64,000 bases of DNA, from positions 186,001-250,000 of the forward strand of contig JAQUGO010000004.1 in NCBI GenBank assembly GCA_028684065.1, written 5' to 3'. Positions 27,858-39,621 of this stretch are shown here, piece by piece (positions within the stretch are counted from its first letter, which is position 1; each line of letters begins with the position of its first letter). The notes under the pieces are model-generated. The model ran no database searches, had not been told where the DNA came from, and saw nothing but the letters and a program-made list of their open reading frames with translations. Origin of the DNA: Sulfurospirillaceae bacterium. GTDB taxonomy: Bacteria > Campylobacterota > Campylobacteria > Campylobacterales > Sulfurospirillaceae. Position numbers and translations under genes: made by a program.

Positions 27858-28706
27858 TTAATGTGATTCATAGGATGAGTAATCAGCAGAAGCCTTATCT
27901 TTATAGGTATTTAATTTGGTATCTTGAAGTTTAAGATAGTCATCTAGTTTACGTCTATTTTCCTCAAAAACGCGCTCAAACTCAGAGTTGTCTTTAACTT
28001 CACCATTTTCAAATTTTTCTAAAAGCACATTAGAGTTACCTGTCATAACAAGGTAGCGGATAGAGCCATATTCAAAAAGAACAACACTATTATTGGGATC
28101 AATAGTTTTTTTATGCAAGACAGTGACTTCTTGTTCTTTACCTGTTTTTGGATTAAAGAGCCAAGATTTGCCTCCGCTATTCTTCGTAGCAGGATTGAGT
28201 GCCACCCTTTTGCGAATCCAAAGCATCAAAAGGACTAAAACAATAAGTACACAGATGACAAGAATATAACGCATATCGAGGACATCACTAGTGGTTTCAT
28301 TAGATGTTGAAGAAGTTTGCGCATTAGCAACTCTTTGTGTAGGAGCTTGAAGAATACTTCCTCGGATGCGAAGACCAAAGCCATCCACTGTTTTAGAGGC
28401 TATAACACTGATTTGTTTGTTACTTTTGAGAATAATTTTAATACTATTGTCTCTTTCAGGTACAATAGAAAGTTCTTGAATGATAGGCGAATTAATACTT
28501 TTTTCAATCAATTTATCGTAGCTAAGGTCGTTAATCGTTAAAGTGATAGATGAAGCATCATTTTTTTGTGCGATGGTCCCTTCATGCGGAGCGTCAAAAG
28601 AGAGCATAATATCAACGCGGTCACTTCTTTCATAAACATTATACGTTAATAAATTAGAAGCATACGAAGAGATGATCAATCCTAAAAGAACTAGAATAAG
28701 TCTCAT
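27858..28706 (-). CDS. fliO: FliO-like flagellar export protein
   Basis: A 282-residue protein: signal-peptide-like N-terminus (1-16), a periplasmic AMIN-like beta domain (about 20-115), a membrane helix (about 148-166) and a cytoplasmic domain (about 170-280) with NSVVLFEYGSIRYLVMTG, the FliO-type segment. FliO assists assembly of the FliPQR export gate. Large two-part FliO proteins next to fliN are known in Helicobacter pylori (HP0583/HP0584). Start overlaps the fliN stop by four bases. Confidence 0.8.
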   Translation of the reverse strand: MRLILVLLGLIISSYASNLLTYNVYERSDRVDIMLSFDAPHEGTIAQKNDASSITLTINDLSYDKLIEKSINSPIIQELSIVPERDNSIKIILKSNKQISVIASKTVDGFGLRIRGSILQAPTQRVANAQTSSTSNETTSDVLDMRYILVICVLIVLVLLMLWIRKRVALNPATKNSGGKSWLFNPKTGKEQEVTVLHKKTIDPNNSVVLFEYGSIRYLVMTGNSNVLLEKFENGEVKDNSEFERVFEENRRKLDDYLKLQDTKLNTYKDKASADYSSYESH

Positions 28707-29014
28707 AAATTCTCTTTTTTAAAGTATTGAATAACGGTTTTAGAATCCAAAATCTCATTAATACGAATGGCTAGATTTTTTTCATAAACCATCACTTCGC
28801 CTTTACCAAAAATTTTATTGTTGATATAGAGTTCAACGCTTTCACCTGCTGGTTTTTCAAGGTCAATCACAGAGCCTCGTTCAAGCTTAAGTAATCTTTG
28901 TATGGTTAGGTTTGTTGTACCTAGCTCAGCCACAAAATCAACACTAATATCAAGCAAATTTTCATATCCTGAAAGCAATTTTTTTTCTAAATACTGCTGA
29001 TCAACTGCGTCCAA
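28703..29014 (-). CDS. fliN: Flagellar motor switch protein FliN
   Basis: A 103-residue FliN/YscQ (SpoA) domain protein: LLDISVDFVAELGTTNLTIQ, LLKLERGSVIDLEKPAGESV and IRINEIL are the family signature. It forms part of the C-ring with FliM and FliG, controlling rotation direction and export. First gene of a minus-strand operon with fliO, an AEC permease and a hypothetical gene. Confidence 0.93.
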   Translation of the reverse strand: MDAVDQQYLEKKLLSGYENLLDISVDFVAELGTTNLTIQRLLKLERGSVIDLEKPAGESVELYINNKIFGKGEVMVYEKNLAIRINEILDSKTVIQYFKKENL

Positions 29015-29148
29015 TATAGTTCCTTTGAGGTTGTGTTGTAAAGACTAAGCAAAAACTCTTCCAAACCTTAATATACACTTCTTATTATAGTTGATTTAGT
29101 TTAAATTGTTTATTAAGCAATCAAACTCTTTTAAGTTTAAAAGGGTAT

Positions 29149-29164
29149 TGGCATAACTCTTGCA
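29149..29164 (+). promoter_or_regulatory. Sigma-54 promoter of the NifO-like operon
   Basis: TGGCATAACTCTTGCA matches the sigma-54 consensus: GG of the -24 box (29150-29151) and GC of the -12 box (29162-29163) at the required spacing, with flanking TGGCA and TTGCA. It lies 40-56 bases before the first ATG of a three-gene operon. I found no convincing TGT-N10-ACA (NifA) site upstream, so the activator is unknown. Confidence 0.8.
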
Positions 29165-29204
29165 TAACACTTAATATTACATGTAAAGATTTTAAAGGGT
29201 CATT

Positions 29205-29393
29205 ATGGGAAAATTTGAAGAAAAAATAAAAGAAGATGTGATGCAAAGTATTTTCAACGATACCACGAAAATTTACGAAATGATCGAAAATCGTTTTGTC
29301 ATAGACGATGCTCATCGTGACATACTGATTGCATTATGCAATCGTTTCAATGATGAACTTTCGTTAATTCTCAAAGAGACTAAATTAGCGTAG
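29205..29393 (+). CDS. Small protein of unknown function, first gene of the sigma-54 operon
   Basis: A 62-residue acidic, helical protein (starts MGKFEEKIKEDVMQ) with one cysteine and no membrane segment. AAAGGG lies 5-6 bases before the ATG. Two facts support it as real: position directly after the sigma-54 promoter and tight linkage to the nitrogenase-associated protein gene, 24 bases downstream. Function unknown; the context suggests nitrogen fixation. Confidence 0.7.
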   Translation: MGKFEEKIKEDVMQSIFNDTTKIYEMIENRFVIDDAHRDILIALCNRFNDELSLILKETKLA

Positions 29394-29417
29394 ATATTTT
29401 AAAGCAAAGGAGTGATA

Positions 29418-29843
29418 ATGTTTTCAGTGATACCAAATCAGGTCATTTTTTACGAAAAAACTGGTTGCAGTGGTAATAAACGCCAAAAAGAACTTTTACG
29501 CGAATATGGTATTAGCCTTGAGGTGCGAAGTCTTTTAGATACAGCTTGGGACAAAGAAAGTTTGAGCGATTTTTTTGAAGGACTGATACCCAAAGATATG
29601 ATTAATCCTTTTGCTCCAAACCTCAAAGATGGTACGTTTAAATTGGAGGATTATACCAAAGAGAGCCTCCTTGAAAAAATGGTGCAAGAACCTATTCTCA
29701 TTCGTCGACCACTCTTGCAAATTGGTGAAGTAAAGCTTTGTGGTTTTGACATTAAAAAACTAAATGACCTCTTACATGTAAGAATGCCAGTTCCTAAAAA
29801 CATTAACGCCTGTTTAAGCAGTGACCCATGCAGCAGTGTTTAG
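29418..29843 (+). CDS. ArsC/Spx-fold nitrogenase-associated protein (NifO-like)
   Basis: A 141-residue protein of the ArsC-like thioredoxin fold. The N-terminal FYEKTGCSGNKRQKELL holds the family cysteine in TGCSGNKRQ, and ILIRRPLLQIG matches the ArsC RP(I/L) loop. This subgroup is the nitrogenase-associated protein (NifO-like) family found in diazotroph nif clusters. ATG 29418 is preferred over GTG 29412 because AAGGAG (29406-29411) is 6 bases from the ATG and touches the GTG. Second gene of the sigma-54 operon. Confidence 0.8.
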   Translation: MFSVIPNQVIFYEKTGCSGNKRQKELLREYGISLEVRSLLDTAWDKESLSDFFEGLIPKDMINPFAPNLKDGTFKLEDYTKESLLEKMVQEPILIRRPLLQIGEVKLCGFDIKKLNDLLHVRMPVPKNINACLSSDPCSSV

Positions 29844-30127
29844 AGTACATTTGTCGGGAGTTTGAAAAAGTCAAAGATTATTTGTATGTTCCTACTTCTG
29901 CTAAAGAGCTTATCATTAACAATCTCTTTGAAAATTTTATGAAGTGCTTTTTAGAGTATCCTTTTGAAAAAAAACGCTATCCCAAAGAATTTTTAGAAAG
30001 TGCTAATTTGTACAACGCAGGTGATGTGGTGATACTTAAACGTTTTGAAGATGTTGGTATGCGTTTTCTTTTGTTGAGTGATTTTTATGATTATGTAAAA
30101 ATCACGCATCTTTACCACAGAAATTAA
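29828..30127 (+). CDS. Hypothetical protein, third gene of the sigma-54 operon
   Basis: A 99-residue protein rich in Phe, Tyr and Leu with two cysteines near residues 4 and 9 and a mid-chain one (FMKCFLEYPF). No motif recognised and no membrane segment. It overlaps the NifO-like gene by 16 bases and lacks a strong ribosome site, consistent with coupled translation. Its last bases overlap the end of the converging AEC gene. Probably also linked to nitrogen fixation by context only. Confidence 0.65.
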   Translation: MQQCLEYICREFEKVKDYLYVPTSAKELIINNLFENFMKCFLEYPFEKKRYPKEFLESANLYNAGDVVILKRFEDVGMRFLLLSDFYDYVKITHLYHRN

Positions 30128-31050
30128 CCAAAGTTGGCAATACCAAAGTAAGAAAGCAGATAACTAACAGTTAATAAAAAGGGTATAAATAGCAATGATG
30201 TAAAAAGAATAAGGCTTGCGACATCAATAGGCTTGCAATCATAAAGTGCTGCTATATTGACATTGGTAACGGCAAGTGGAACGATAAGTTCTAAAAAAAG
30301 AATGGACGCGACCAAAGGCTCTAAAGGCAATACAAAAAAGAGTAACCAGCCAGTAATTATAGGCATAACGATAAACTTTATTAGGTTCACATGTAAAAGA
30401 AGTTTACGATTGAGTTCACCTAGTTTCATATTGTAAAGGTACATCCCAAAGATTATCAACTGAAGCACCACCGTACAATACGCTCCCATTTCTAAAGACT
30501 TAAAAAGGATAGGGTGAATGCGAATACCCATAAAGTTGAGCGCCATTGCAAGGGTGGCAAACCAAATGACAGGCAGTTTGAAGATGTTAAGGAAGGCCTC
30601 CTTGAGACTTGAGGTTCCCGCAGAATAAAAAAAGACACCAAGCGTATAAGTGATGAGAGTATTAGCAACGCTAATCATACTGGTATAAATAATCGAAGCT
30701 TCTCCAAAGATGGCAATACCAAGTGGAATACCAAGATTACCAGTGTTGTTGATAGCCGTAGTAATCGTCATAATAGATTTTTCTTTGGTATCTGTAAAAA
30801 AAAGCTTTGCAAAAATCAATCCCACGACAATCGTAAGGCATGAAAAGAGGAGATAATAAAGTGGCACTTGCAACAGTTCTAAACTCATAGGTTTGGTAGA
30901 AAGTCCCCAAAAAGAGAAAATAGGATGTAGAAAATAGACAGAAAGGATGACCATTCCTCGTTCGGCAAGCTCGTCTTTAAAGATTTTTTTGGCGATATAA
31001 CCTAAGAGAATAAAGACATAAATGGAAAGAATTGAAAGTGCTATGTTCAT
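30124..31050 (-). CDS. AEC-family permease, copy 2
   Basis: A 308-residue, about ten-helix permease, clearly paralogous to the gene at 26918-27844: same length and strand, and long matching stretches such as LSIYVFIL-GYIAKK, NTGNLGIPLGIA, KLPVIWFATLA and LEMGAYCT. Substrate unknown. It is not an exact repeat; differences are spread throughout, so the duplication is old. Confidence 0.85.
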   Translation of the reverse strand: MNIALSILSIYVFILLGYIAKKIFKDELAERGMVILSVYFLHPIFSFWGLSTKPMSLELLQVPLYYLLFSCLTIVVGLIFAKLFFTDTKEKSIMTITTAINNTGNLGIPLGIAIFGEASIIYTSMISVANTLITYTLGVFFYSAGTSSLKEAFLNIFKLPVIWFATLAMALNFMGIRIHPILFKSLEMGAYCTVVLQLIIFGMYLYNMKLGELNRKLLLHVNLIKFIVMPIITGWLLFFVLPLEPLVASILFLELIVPLAVTNVNIAALYDCKPIDVASLILFTSLLFIPFLLTVSYLLSYFGIANFG

Positions 31051-31151
31051 AAAAAAGCTTTACATGTCAAGATTTTAAAACGCTATTGTAACGCAAATTT
31101 GGGTAAAAGGTTTACTCTTTCGTGATACAATTAAAGCAAAAAAGAGATGTC

Positions 31152-31634
31152 ATGAAAACATTTATCCACAACATTCAAACCGTCGTACTAGGAACGCTTG
31201 ACGCTCAAGGAAACCCTTTTAGTTCGTATGCTCCTTACATCTATGACAATAACCGCTTTTACGTCTACATCTCTGACATTGCCACTCATACTAAAAATAT
31301 CCAAAGGACTCCAAAAGCGTCGCTTTTTTTCGTGGAAGATGAGAGTAAAACAGAGAATTTATTTGCTAGAAAGCGCATTTCCTTGCAATGCGATAGTACC
31401 AAAATAGTCCGTTGGACAGAACGTTTTGAAACAGTGCTCGATTTGTTTGCAAAAAAGTTTGATGCTAAGATGGTTGCAACCCTTCAAAAGATGACCGACT
31501 TTAATTTGTACGAGTTTAAAGTAAATTACGGCGAAGCAACATTTGGCTTTGGAAAAGCCTATTTTATCGGTGGAGAAAATATGGACGAACTCGTCGAGCG
31601 AACAGGTGATAATCCACATCACGGGGCAAAGTAA
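31152..31634 (+). CDS. Pyridoxamine-5'-phosphate-oxidase-like FMN-binding protein (HugZ-like)
   Basis: From ATG 31152 (AAAGAG 5 bases upstream) the protein has 160 residues; a GTG at 31122 has no ribosome site. It has the split-barrel flavin fold (TVVLGTLDAQGNPFSSYAPY, then FYVYISDIATHTKNI and KASLFFVED). The ending GKAYFIGG with HH near the C-terminus recalls HugZ, a Campylobacterota haem oxygenase, but the protein is shorter than H. pylori HugZ. Haem degradation is possible, not shown. Confidence 0.75.
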   Translation: MKTFIHNIQTVVLGTLDAQGNPFSSYAPYIYDNNRFYVYISDIATHTKNIQRTPKASLFFVEDESKTENLFARKRISLQCDSTKIVRWTERFETVLDLFAKKFDAKMVATLQKMTDFNLYEFKVNYGEATFGFGKAYFIGGENMDELVERTGDNPHHGAK

Positions 31635-31658
31635 AAAGCTTTACATGTAAAGCTTTTT
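31633..31658. terminator. Perfect 26-bp palindrome/terminator after the HugZ-like gene
   Basis: AAAAAGCT, TTACATGTAA, AGCTTTTT form an uninterrupted palindrome that starts at the stop codon and ends in a T-run: a plausible bidirectional terminator. Its centre is the recurrent TTTACATGTAAA motif. Confidence 0.6.
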
Positions 31659-31713
31659 ATACGAAATTTAGCTAAGATTTAACGCATCAATAGGCGTTTG
31701 GTAGAAAATAGGT

Positions 31714-31971
31714 TAAAAGTCAAGCCCTGACCCCTATTTTTGTCTCATAAACTTACTCTCCACTAAACAACCAACGATAGCACTTTTAAAAACCATTCTT
31801 CTTGTGCTCGCATTTATATGGCTCAATTCAGACATTTATCTTGATACCGTTATTTTATGAGGCTCGGGTTCAACTCAATTTGGAAGTTTAGCATCTCTGT
31901 TTGGTTTGGGTGTATGGGCTCTCTGCCAAAGAGAACCCAATGTTAACGTAGTCTTTGAAGCTTTGCTTTAA
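31714..31971 (+). pseudogene. Decayed small membrane-protein reading frame in the 383-base gap 31635-32017
   Basis: The gap between the HugZ-like gene and the chemoreceptor holds no intact gene. In the frame starting after TAA at 31714, a protein-like sequence with two hydrophobic stretches runs to TAA at 31969, interrupted by one TGA at 31858-31860 (TILLVLAFIWLNSDIYLDTV before, GSLASLFGLGVWAL after). There is no good start codon or ribosome site. I read it as a gene remnant; selenocysteine at the TGA is less likely because I see no convincing SECIS hairpin. The segment GTCAAGCCCTGACCCC at 31719-31734 resembles sequence I associate with REP-type transposase elements. Confidence 0.3.
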
Positions 31972-32017
31972 AGACGTATTCAGCGTTCTACAAGAACTCC
32001 GATACTCCAATAAGTAG

Positions 32018-33628
32018 TTAAGACTTAAATTGATTCAATTTAGTGTTAAGATTTTCAGCCAATTTGGAAAGATGATCCGCAGCAGAGGCTATCTCTTCAA
32101 CGCTTCTAGCATTTTCACTGGTAAGAGAATTAATATTACCCACCATAGAGACAATTCTATCGGTATCGCTTGCAATTTTGATAGAGTTTTGAGCACTTGT
32201 TGTTACCGAAATAACGCTCTCTTGCATTACACTAGTGGTTCCCAATATCGTCTCTTCGACACCAACTGAAACATCTGCAAGGCGACTAATGTTTTTAGCG
32301 TTTCTACCCATCTGATCAGATGAATCTGCAATGGCTTGAACAATGACATTAATCGTTGCATTGATTTCAGTCAAAGAGTTTTGCGTACGTTCTGCAAGTT
32401 TTCGTACTTCATCGGCAACAACGGCAAAGCCTCGTCCATGTTCTCCTGCTCGTGCGGCCTCAATAGCAGCATTAAGTGCTAGTAAATTGGTCTGGTCGGC
32501 AATATCTGAGATAACTGTCAAGATTTGTTTAACTTGTTCTGCATCATTACTCATCTGCTCCAATTTTGCGGCCAATGCTGTTTCCGCTTCACTTGCAAGC
32601 CCTACTTCATTGCGAAGGGTAATGACCTCATTTTTAGCATTGTCTAGTTTTTGACCCGCATCGGTAATACTTAGTTTCATCTTTTCTGACAATGTGGCTG
32701 TCTCTTGCACAAAGGTTTTGATAGAAGCTATTTCTTGAATGGTATTTTCAACAATGGTCGTACTCTTTTCAGCGTTTCGTCCAATTTGCATACTCGTTGT
32801 GCTCAGTTCATGCGACACCGAAGCATTTTCACTCGAAGAGTTTTTGGCATCAACAATTGTTTGTTCTAATGTGGTAACAAGGGCATTAAAGCTATCAGAT
32901 ATATCTTTTAGCTCATTTTTTTTCTCGTAATTTATTCTGAAATTTAGCGTTTTATCTTGAACAAAAGTAGCCATACTATCGCGAATTATATGCACCCCTT
33001 GAATGATATTGTGACGAATTAACAATCCTAAGAACAATAATGCTATAGCAGAGGCAATGGCAATAAGGACCATAAAAATAGCGGCACTATTTTTTTCCTT
33101 TGCGGCATGTTCAGCCGATGCTTTTGCTAATTCAAAATTGTACTTCATATGTTCTTCAAAGGCATGTGTAAAATTAACAATAGCCTCTTTATTGTTGGCG
33201 ATAAGAGCATATAATTCTGCATTTTTATTCTCCCTTGAAAGAAGAATGAGTTGGTTAAATACCTTAAAGTATGTTTTGACGGCTTCTTTATCTTTGAGTA
33301 AAAATTCTTTATCTTTTTCATCAGATATCAGTGATTCATAATTTTTAAGGGCGTCTTTTAAACTTTTATCGAGCTTTTGAATATTGACCTCGACTTTATC
33401 CATTTCCACTTTGTCTGTTTGCGAGATATGTTGCCAGATAATGAGCCTTAATCTGTATGCAACTTGCATCGCTTCATCGAGTACAAAAATACTTGGCAAG
33501 GTATTAACATTACTGTAATTTGTCTCTGCATAGACTTGTTCCATTTTCATAAAACTAATACCAAAGATGGTACATGTTGCTAAAATTGCAATACTCAGCA
33601 TTGCGATAAGTTGTTTTGAAATACTCAT
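32018..33628 (-). CDS. Methyl-accepting chemotaxis protein
   Basis: A 536-residue chemoreceptor: membrane helix 1 (about 7-28), a periplasmic four-helix-bundle sensor (about 30-180), helix 2 (about 184-206), HAMP (about 207-260) and the cytoplasmic signalling coiled coil, with the CheA/CheW-binding tip around [20 protein letters not shown]. Ligand unknown. It ends without the pentapeptide used to tether CheR in enterobacteria. Single-gene transcription unit. Confidence 0.93.
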   Translation of the reverse strand: MSISKQLIAMLSIAILATCTIFGISFMKMEQVYAETNYSNVNTLPSIFVLDEAMQVAYRLRLIIWQHISQTDKVEMDKVEVNIQKLDKSLKDALKNYESLISDEKDKEFLLKDKEAVKTYFKVFNQLILLSRENKNAELYALIANNKEAIVNFTHAFEEHMKYNFELAKASAEHAAKEKNSAAIFMVLIAIASAIALLFLGLLIRHNIIQGVHIIRDSMATFVQDKTLNFRINYEKKNELKDISDSFNALVTTLEQTIVDAKNSSSENASVSHELSTTSMQIGRNAEKSTTIVENTIQEIASIKTFVQETATLSEKMKLSITDAGQKLDNAKNEVITLRNEVGLASEAETALAAKLEQMSNDAEQVKQILTVISDIADQTNLLALNAAIEAARAGEHGRGFAVVADEVRKLAERTQNSLTEINATINVIVQAIADSSDQMGRNAKNISRLADVSVGVEETILGTTSVMQESVISVTTSAQNSIKIASDTDRIVSMVGNINSLTSENARSVEEIASAADHLSKLAENLNTKLNQFKS

Positions 33629-33783
33629 CGTGACTCCTTTTATTTTTCTTAGAGAGCATCATATCAGCCGAGTGTTGCAAACGTGTTATATTTTAACCAA
33701 TAGTTCAAAAAGATTATTTGGTGTTTTGATAGAATGCTTACATGCGTGGGAAAAAATTATAGCGCAATATAAAATTGGAGAGT

Positions 33784-33813
33784 TCCGTCCTTGTTTTTTG
33801 ACACAAGGACGGA
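33784..33813 (-). terminator. Terminator of thiC
   Basis: TCCGTCCTTG (33784-33793) and CAAGGACGGA (33804-33813) form a perfect 10-bp G+C-rich stem with a 10-base loop, just downstream of the thiC stop on the minus strand. No long T-run follows, so efficiency is uncertain. Confidence 0.6.
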
Positions 33814-33818
33814 GTGGG

Positions 33819-35699
<1,881 letters not shown>

Positions 35700-35702
35700 T
35701 TA

Positions 35703-35805
35703 TTTCCTACGCTGGCATTACCCAGATCAGGTTCATGAAGCCACATTAATGACCTCTTGGGGTATTATCTCAGCCATACGTTCGGCACCCCCACAGACAA
35801 TGGTA
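35703..35805 (-). promoter_or_regulatory. TPP riboswitch (THI element) upstream of thiC
   Basis: On the minus strand the leader contains, in order, GGGGGTGCC, CTGAGATAATACCC, GAACCTGATCTGGGTAATGC and CAGCGTAGGAAATAAGGAG, the conserved THI-box core. The ribosome site of thiC (AAGGAG) follows immediately, so thiamine pyrophosphate binding could block translation initiation directly. Very confident from sequence. Confidence 0.95.
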
Positions 35806-35957
35806 AACAATGAAACGCAAAATGGATTATACAAAGCTAATCAAAAAAACGACTTAAGATATTAAACTTCTTTACATGTAAGGCAAGTATGTTTTTTAAA
35901 TGGTTTATTAAGAGCCGGTAGAGTAGAATCCCTTATTCGAATAGTAAAGTAGGTAGC

Positions 35958-36701
35958 ATGCTTATTAGTTTTGGGCTTGGATTGATTGGTATTTTAGTGG
36001 GTTTTTCATCAGGTTTTTTTGGTATTGGAGGAGGAACGATTTTAGTTCCTATTTTGATCTCCATGGGATACGATATTAAAACTGCCATTGGTATCTCTGT
36101 AATGCAGATGATTTTTAGTTCTATGTTTGGTTCTTACGTCAACCATAGAGCGGGCGTTTTACAATTTAATAGTGGTGTATTTTTGGGCTTTGGTGCCCTT
36201 TTAGGTGCAACACTGACAGGACCTATTGTTAAAACGCTTCCTCCTAAAGTGTTATTAATCATATTTGCAGGTGTTTTAGTACTTTCTATTTATAAGTTTT
36301 TTGCAGCTCCTTCTGAACCAAAGAGTGAACCTGTTGAATCAAAATTTTTATTATTTGTGATTGGAGCAGCGATTGGTGCCATTGCGATAAGTTTAGGTAC
36401 AGGCGGGGCTATTTTCTTAACACCAATTTTGGTAGGTTTTTTACATTGGGATATTAAAAAAGCAGTGGGAACGGCACTCTTTTTTGTTACCTTCGGCTCA
36501 CTTTCAGGCTTTATCAGCCTAGCGATGAATGGCTTAGTGGATTATCACGCTGGATTTTTAGTAGGCCTTGGTTCTTTAGCAGGGGTTTATTTTGGGGTCA
36601 AACTATCACATCGCGTGGATAAAAAAATCCAAAAAAAAGCATTACTTATTTTATATGTCATTATGCTTGTTTTAACCGTTAATAAAATTTTTCACAGTTA
36701 G
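35958..36701 (+). CDS. TauE/SafE-family sulfite/anion permease
   Basis: A 247-residue membrane protein with about eight helices in two similar halves, each starting with a Gly-rich motif (FSSGFFGIGGGTILVPIL at about 17-34 and ISLGTGGAIFLTPILVGF at about 142-159). The family exports sulfite, sulfoacetate and related anions. Given the thiosulfate/tetrathionate genes in this window a sulfur-anion substrate is attractive but unproven. Six bases separate it from uvrA. Confidence 0.85.
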   Translation: MLISFGLGLIGILVGFSSGFFGIGGGTILVPILISMGYDIKTAIGISVMQMIFSSMFGSYVNHRAGVLQFNSGVFLGFGALLGATLTGPIVKTLPPKVLLIIFAGVLVLSIYKFFAAPSEPKSEPVESKFLLFVIGAAIGAIAISLGTGGAIFLTPILVGFLHWDIKKAVGTALFFVTFGSLSGFISLAMNGLVDYHAGFLVGLGSLAGVYFGVKLSHRVDKKIQKKALLILYVIMLVLTVNKIFHS

Positions 36702-36707
36702 GTTGAT

Positions 36708-39518
36708 ATGATTAAAATTTATGGTGCTAAAGAAAATAATCTTAAAAATATTTCGTTAGAAATTCCTAAAAACAAACTCGTTGTTTTTACAGGTTTAAGT
36801 GGTAGTGGGAAAAGTACTTTAGCCTTTGATACGCTTTATGCGGAAGGGCAACGTCGTTATATTGAGTCACTCTCTTCGTATGCAAGACAGTTTTTAGATA
36901 GGGTGGGAAAACCAGATGTTGAAAAGATAGAAGGGCTTACACCTGCCATTGCTATCGACCAAAAAACGACCAGCAAAAACCCACGTTCAACTGTAGGAAC
37001 CATCACAGAGATTTATGATTACTTACGTTTACTGTATGCCCGTGTGGGTAAACAGCATTGTCATTTGTGTGGAAAAGAGATATCGCAGATGTCGGTTGCT
37101 GATATTATCGAGCAAGTATTAAAACTTCCCGAAGAGACAAAATTAGTTATTTTAGCACCGCTTGTACGTGAAAAAAAAGGTAGCTTTGCGGATATGGTGG
37201 AATCCCTGCGCCATAAAGGTTATGTACGTGCAATGATTGATGGTGTGATGGTGCGCCTTGATGAAGATGTTGAGCTTTCTAAAACAAAAAAACACACGAT
37301 TAAAGTGATTATTGATAGAGTTGTGGTGCGGGAAGAAAGTAAAGAGCGTATTGCTACGGATATCGAAAAAGCACTGCTTGAAAGTTACGGTGAAGTGGAA
37401 CTTGATATTTTAAATCCTGAAGAAGTAGGACTTAGTACCGCACATATTCACTACAGTGAGCATTTGGCATGTTTTGATTGTAAGATTAGTTTTGAGCCGC
37501 TTGAGCCACTGTCGTTTTCATTTAACTCTCCCAAAGGGGCATGTCCTGTGTGTGACGGGCTTGGTATTCGCTACACTTTGGATTTAAAAAAAATTATCAA
37601 TGAACATGTCAGCATCGAAGAGGGTGCAATTAAAATTTTTTACGGGTTTAATAAAGGCTTTTATGCCAAATTTTTACATGCTTTTTGCGAGAGTGCAGGC
37701 ATCAGTACCAAAGTACCTTACGAGGAACTTGAAGAGCATCAACAAAAAGCGATTTTGCACGGTGGTATTGAGGATGCAACATTTTTTTGGAAAAAACATA
37801 AGCTGATACGTAAATGGGAAGGTGTTATCAAAATTGCTTACGATATGCTCAAAGATGAAAAAGAACTGGGCGAATATATGAGTGAAAAAAAATGCGATAC
37901 ATGTCATGGGTATCGCTTAAAACAAGAGAGTCTAGCAGTTAAACTCTCCAATATGAACATTGCCGATATTTTAGAACTACCGATTGATAAATGTTTAGAC
38001 TTTTTCAAAGATGAAAAGAGTTTTTCATATATGAAAGCGCAACATAAGATGATTGCGGAGCCTATTTTAAAAGAAATTAAAGAGCGGCTTTACTTTTTAT
38101 TTGATGTGGGGCTTGGGTATATCAGCTTGGGGCGTGACGCAAGAACAATTAGTGGTGGTGAAGCACAACGGATTCGTATCGCTTCACAGATTGGTAGTGG
38201 CCTAACAGGTGTTATGTATGTGTTGGATGAGCCTAGTATTGGTTTGCATGAACGAGACACATTGAAACTCATTCGTACTCTTCGCAGTTTGCAACAAAAA
38301 GGCAATTCGGTTATCGTGGTTGAACATGATAAAGAGACGATACAAGCGGCTGATTTTGTGGTGGATATAGGCCCAGGGGCAGGTAAATTTGGTGGTGAAA
38401 TCGTCTTTAGTGGTACTAACGAAGAACTGCTTAAAAGCAATACCCTAACCGCTCAATACCTTAATGGTGTTCGAACAGTCAATTATCAAGAAAACCGTCA
38501 ACAAACACGTTGGATTGAACTCAATAATGTCTCCATCAACAACATTATCAATTTAGATGTCAAAATTCCTTTAGGAAATCTTGTTGCTATTACGGGTGTG
38601 AGTGGTAGCGGAAAGAGTTCACTCATTTTACAAACCTTGCTTCCTGTGGCAAAAGAGTATTTAAATCGTGCTAAAAAAGTCAATAAAGTTGCTGGTGTTG
38701 AGTGCATTGGGCTTGACCAACTCGATAAAGTCATCTACCTAGATCAAAGCCCTATTGGCAGGACGCCTCGTTCAAATCCTGCAACGTATACAGGTGTGAT
38801 GGATGAAATAAGAGCTTTGTTTGCCAAAACAAAAGAGGCTCAAATTCGTGGTTACAATGTAGGCCGTTTTTCGTTTAACGTTAAAGGTGGACGTTGTGAG
38901 AAGTGTCAGGGTGATGGCGAAATAAAGATAGAGATGCACTTTTTACCCGACATCATGGTCAAATGCGATAGCTGTAAAGGGCATCGTTACAATGCACAGA
39001 CTTTGGAGATAAAATATAAAGGCAAGTCCATCTCAGATGTGCTGAATATGAGTGTGGATGAAGCTTTCGAATTTTTCAAAGCCATCCCTAAAATTAACCA
39101 AAAAATTCAAACACTCGTTGATGTGGGACTTGGTTATATTACCTTAGGTCAAAATGCCGTGACACTGAGTGGTGGAGAGGCGCAACGCATTAAACTTTCT
39201 AAAGAACTTAGTAAAAAAGATACAGGTAATACGCTGTATGTTTTAGATGAGCCTACAACAGGACTCCATTTTGCGGATGTTGATAGGCTGGTAAAAGTTC
39301 TGCATCACTTGACCGAAATGGGCAACAGTGTTTTGGTGATAGAACACAATATGGATGTCATTAAAAACGCTGATTATATCATCGATATGGGACCAGAAGG
39401 TGGAAACTATGGTGGTAAAATCGTTGATATGGGTTCTCCCGTGCAACTTGCCAAGAATGCAAAGCACAGTGGAAGTTATACGGCAAAATTCTTAGCTCAA
39501 GAATTAGGAATCGATTAA
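36708..39518 (+). CDS. uvrA: Excinuclease ABC subunit A
   Basis: The 936-residue damage-recognition ATPase of nucleotide excision repair. Two ABC ATPase halves: Walker [10 protein letters not shown] (about 30-38) and GVSGSGKSS (about 630-638), signatures ISGGEAQRI and LSGGEAQRI. Zinc-binding modules lie around [12 protein letters not shown]...CPVC and CEKC...CDSC. Full length and intact. Confidence 0.98.
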   Translation: MIKIYGAKENNLKNISLEIPKNKLVVFTGLSGSGKSTLAFDTLYAEGQRRYIESLSSYARQFLDRVGKPDVEKIEGLTPAIAIDQKTTSKNPRSTVGTITEIYDYLRLLYARVGKQHCHLCGKEISQMSVADIIEQVLKLPEETKLVILAPLVREKKGSFADMVESLRHKGYVRAMIDGVMVRLDEDVELSKTKKHTIKVIIDRVVVREESKERIATDIEKALLESYGEVELDILNPEEVGLSTAHIHYSEHLACFDCKISFEPLEPLSFSFNSPKGACPVCDGLGIRYTLDLKKIINEHVSIEEGAIKIFYGFNKGFYAKFLHAFCESAGISTKVPYEELEEHQQKAILHGGIEDATFFWKKHKLIRKWEGVIKIAYDMLKDEKELGEYMSEKKCDTCHGYRLKQESLAVKLSNMNIADILELPIDKCLDFFKDEKSFSYMKAQHKMIAEPILKEIKERLYFLFDVGLGYISLGRDARTISGGEAQRIRIASQIGSGLTGVMYVLDEPSIGLHERDTLKLIRTLRSLQQKGNSVIVVEHDKETIQAADFVVDIGPGAGKFGGEIVFSGTNEELLKSNTLTAQYLNGVRTVNYQENRQQTRWIELNNVSINNIINLDVKIPLGNLVAITGVSGSGKSSLILQTLLPVAKEYLNRAKKVNKVAGVECIGLDQLDKVIYLDQSPIGRTPRSNPATYTGVMDEIRALFAKTKEAQIRGYNVGRFSFNVKGGRCEKCQGDGEIKIEMHFLPDIMVKCDSCKGHRYNAQTLEIKYKGKSISDVLNMSVDEAFEFFKAIPKINQKIQTLVDVGLGYITLGQNAVTLSGGEAQRIKLSKELSKKDTGNTLYVLDEPTTGLHFADVDRLVKVLHHLTEMGNSVLVIEHNMDVIKNADYIIDMGPEGGNYGGKIVDMGSPVQLAKNAKHSGSYTAKFLAQELGID

Positions 39519-39615
39519 AATTACTAGTATGATACAATTTGTAACAAGTAGATGTCAAAGTTGTGTACATTTGTACAAAAATTGAGCGTTACATAAGTTG
39601 TACATTCGCTTTCAT

Positions 39616-39621
39616 TATAAT
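39616..39621 (+). promoter_or_regulatory. -10 box of the dicarboxylate symporter gene
   Basis: TATAAT; transcription would start near 39628. This rules out the TTG at 39627 as a start codon and supports translation from TTG 39651. Confidence 0.55.

Noticed and set aside
29015..29148. NifA-type upstream activator sequence (TGT-N10-ACA) before the sigma-54 operon
   Set aside because: I searched the gap by eye and found no TGT and ACA at the required spacing.
31858..31860. Selenocysteine codon in the small frame at 31717-31971
   Set aside because: No convincing SECIS hairpin with a GG-U loop directly downstream, and no start codon or ribosome site for the frame.
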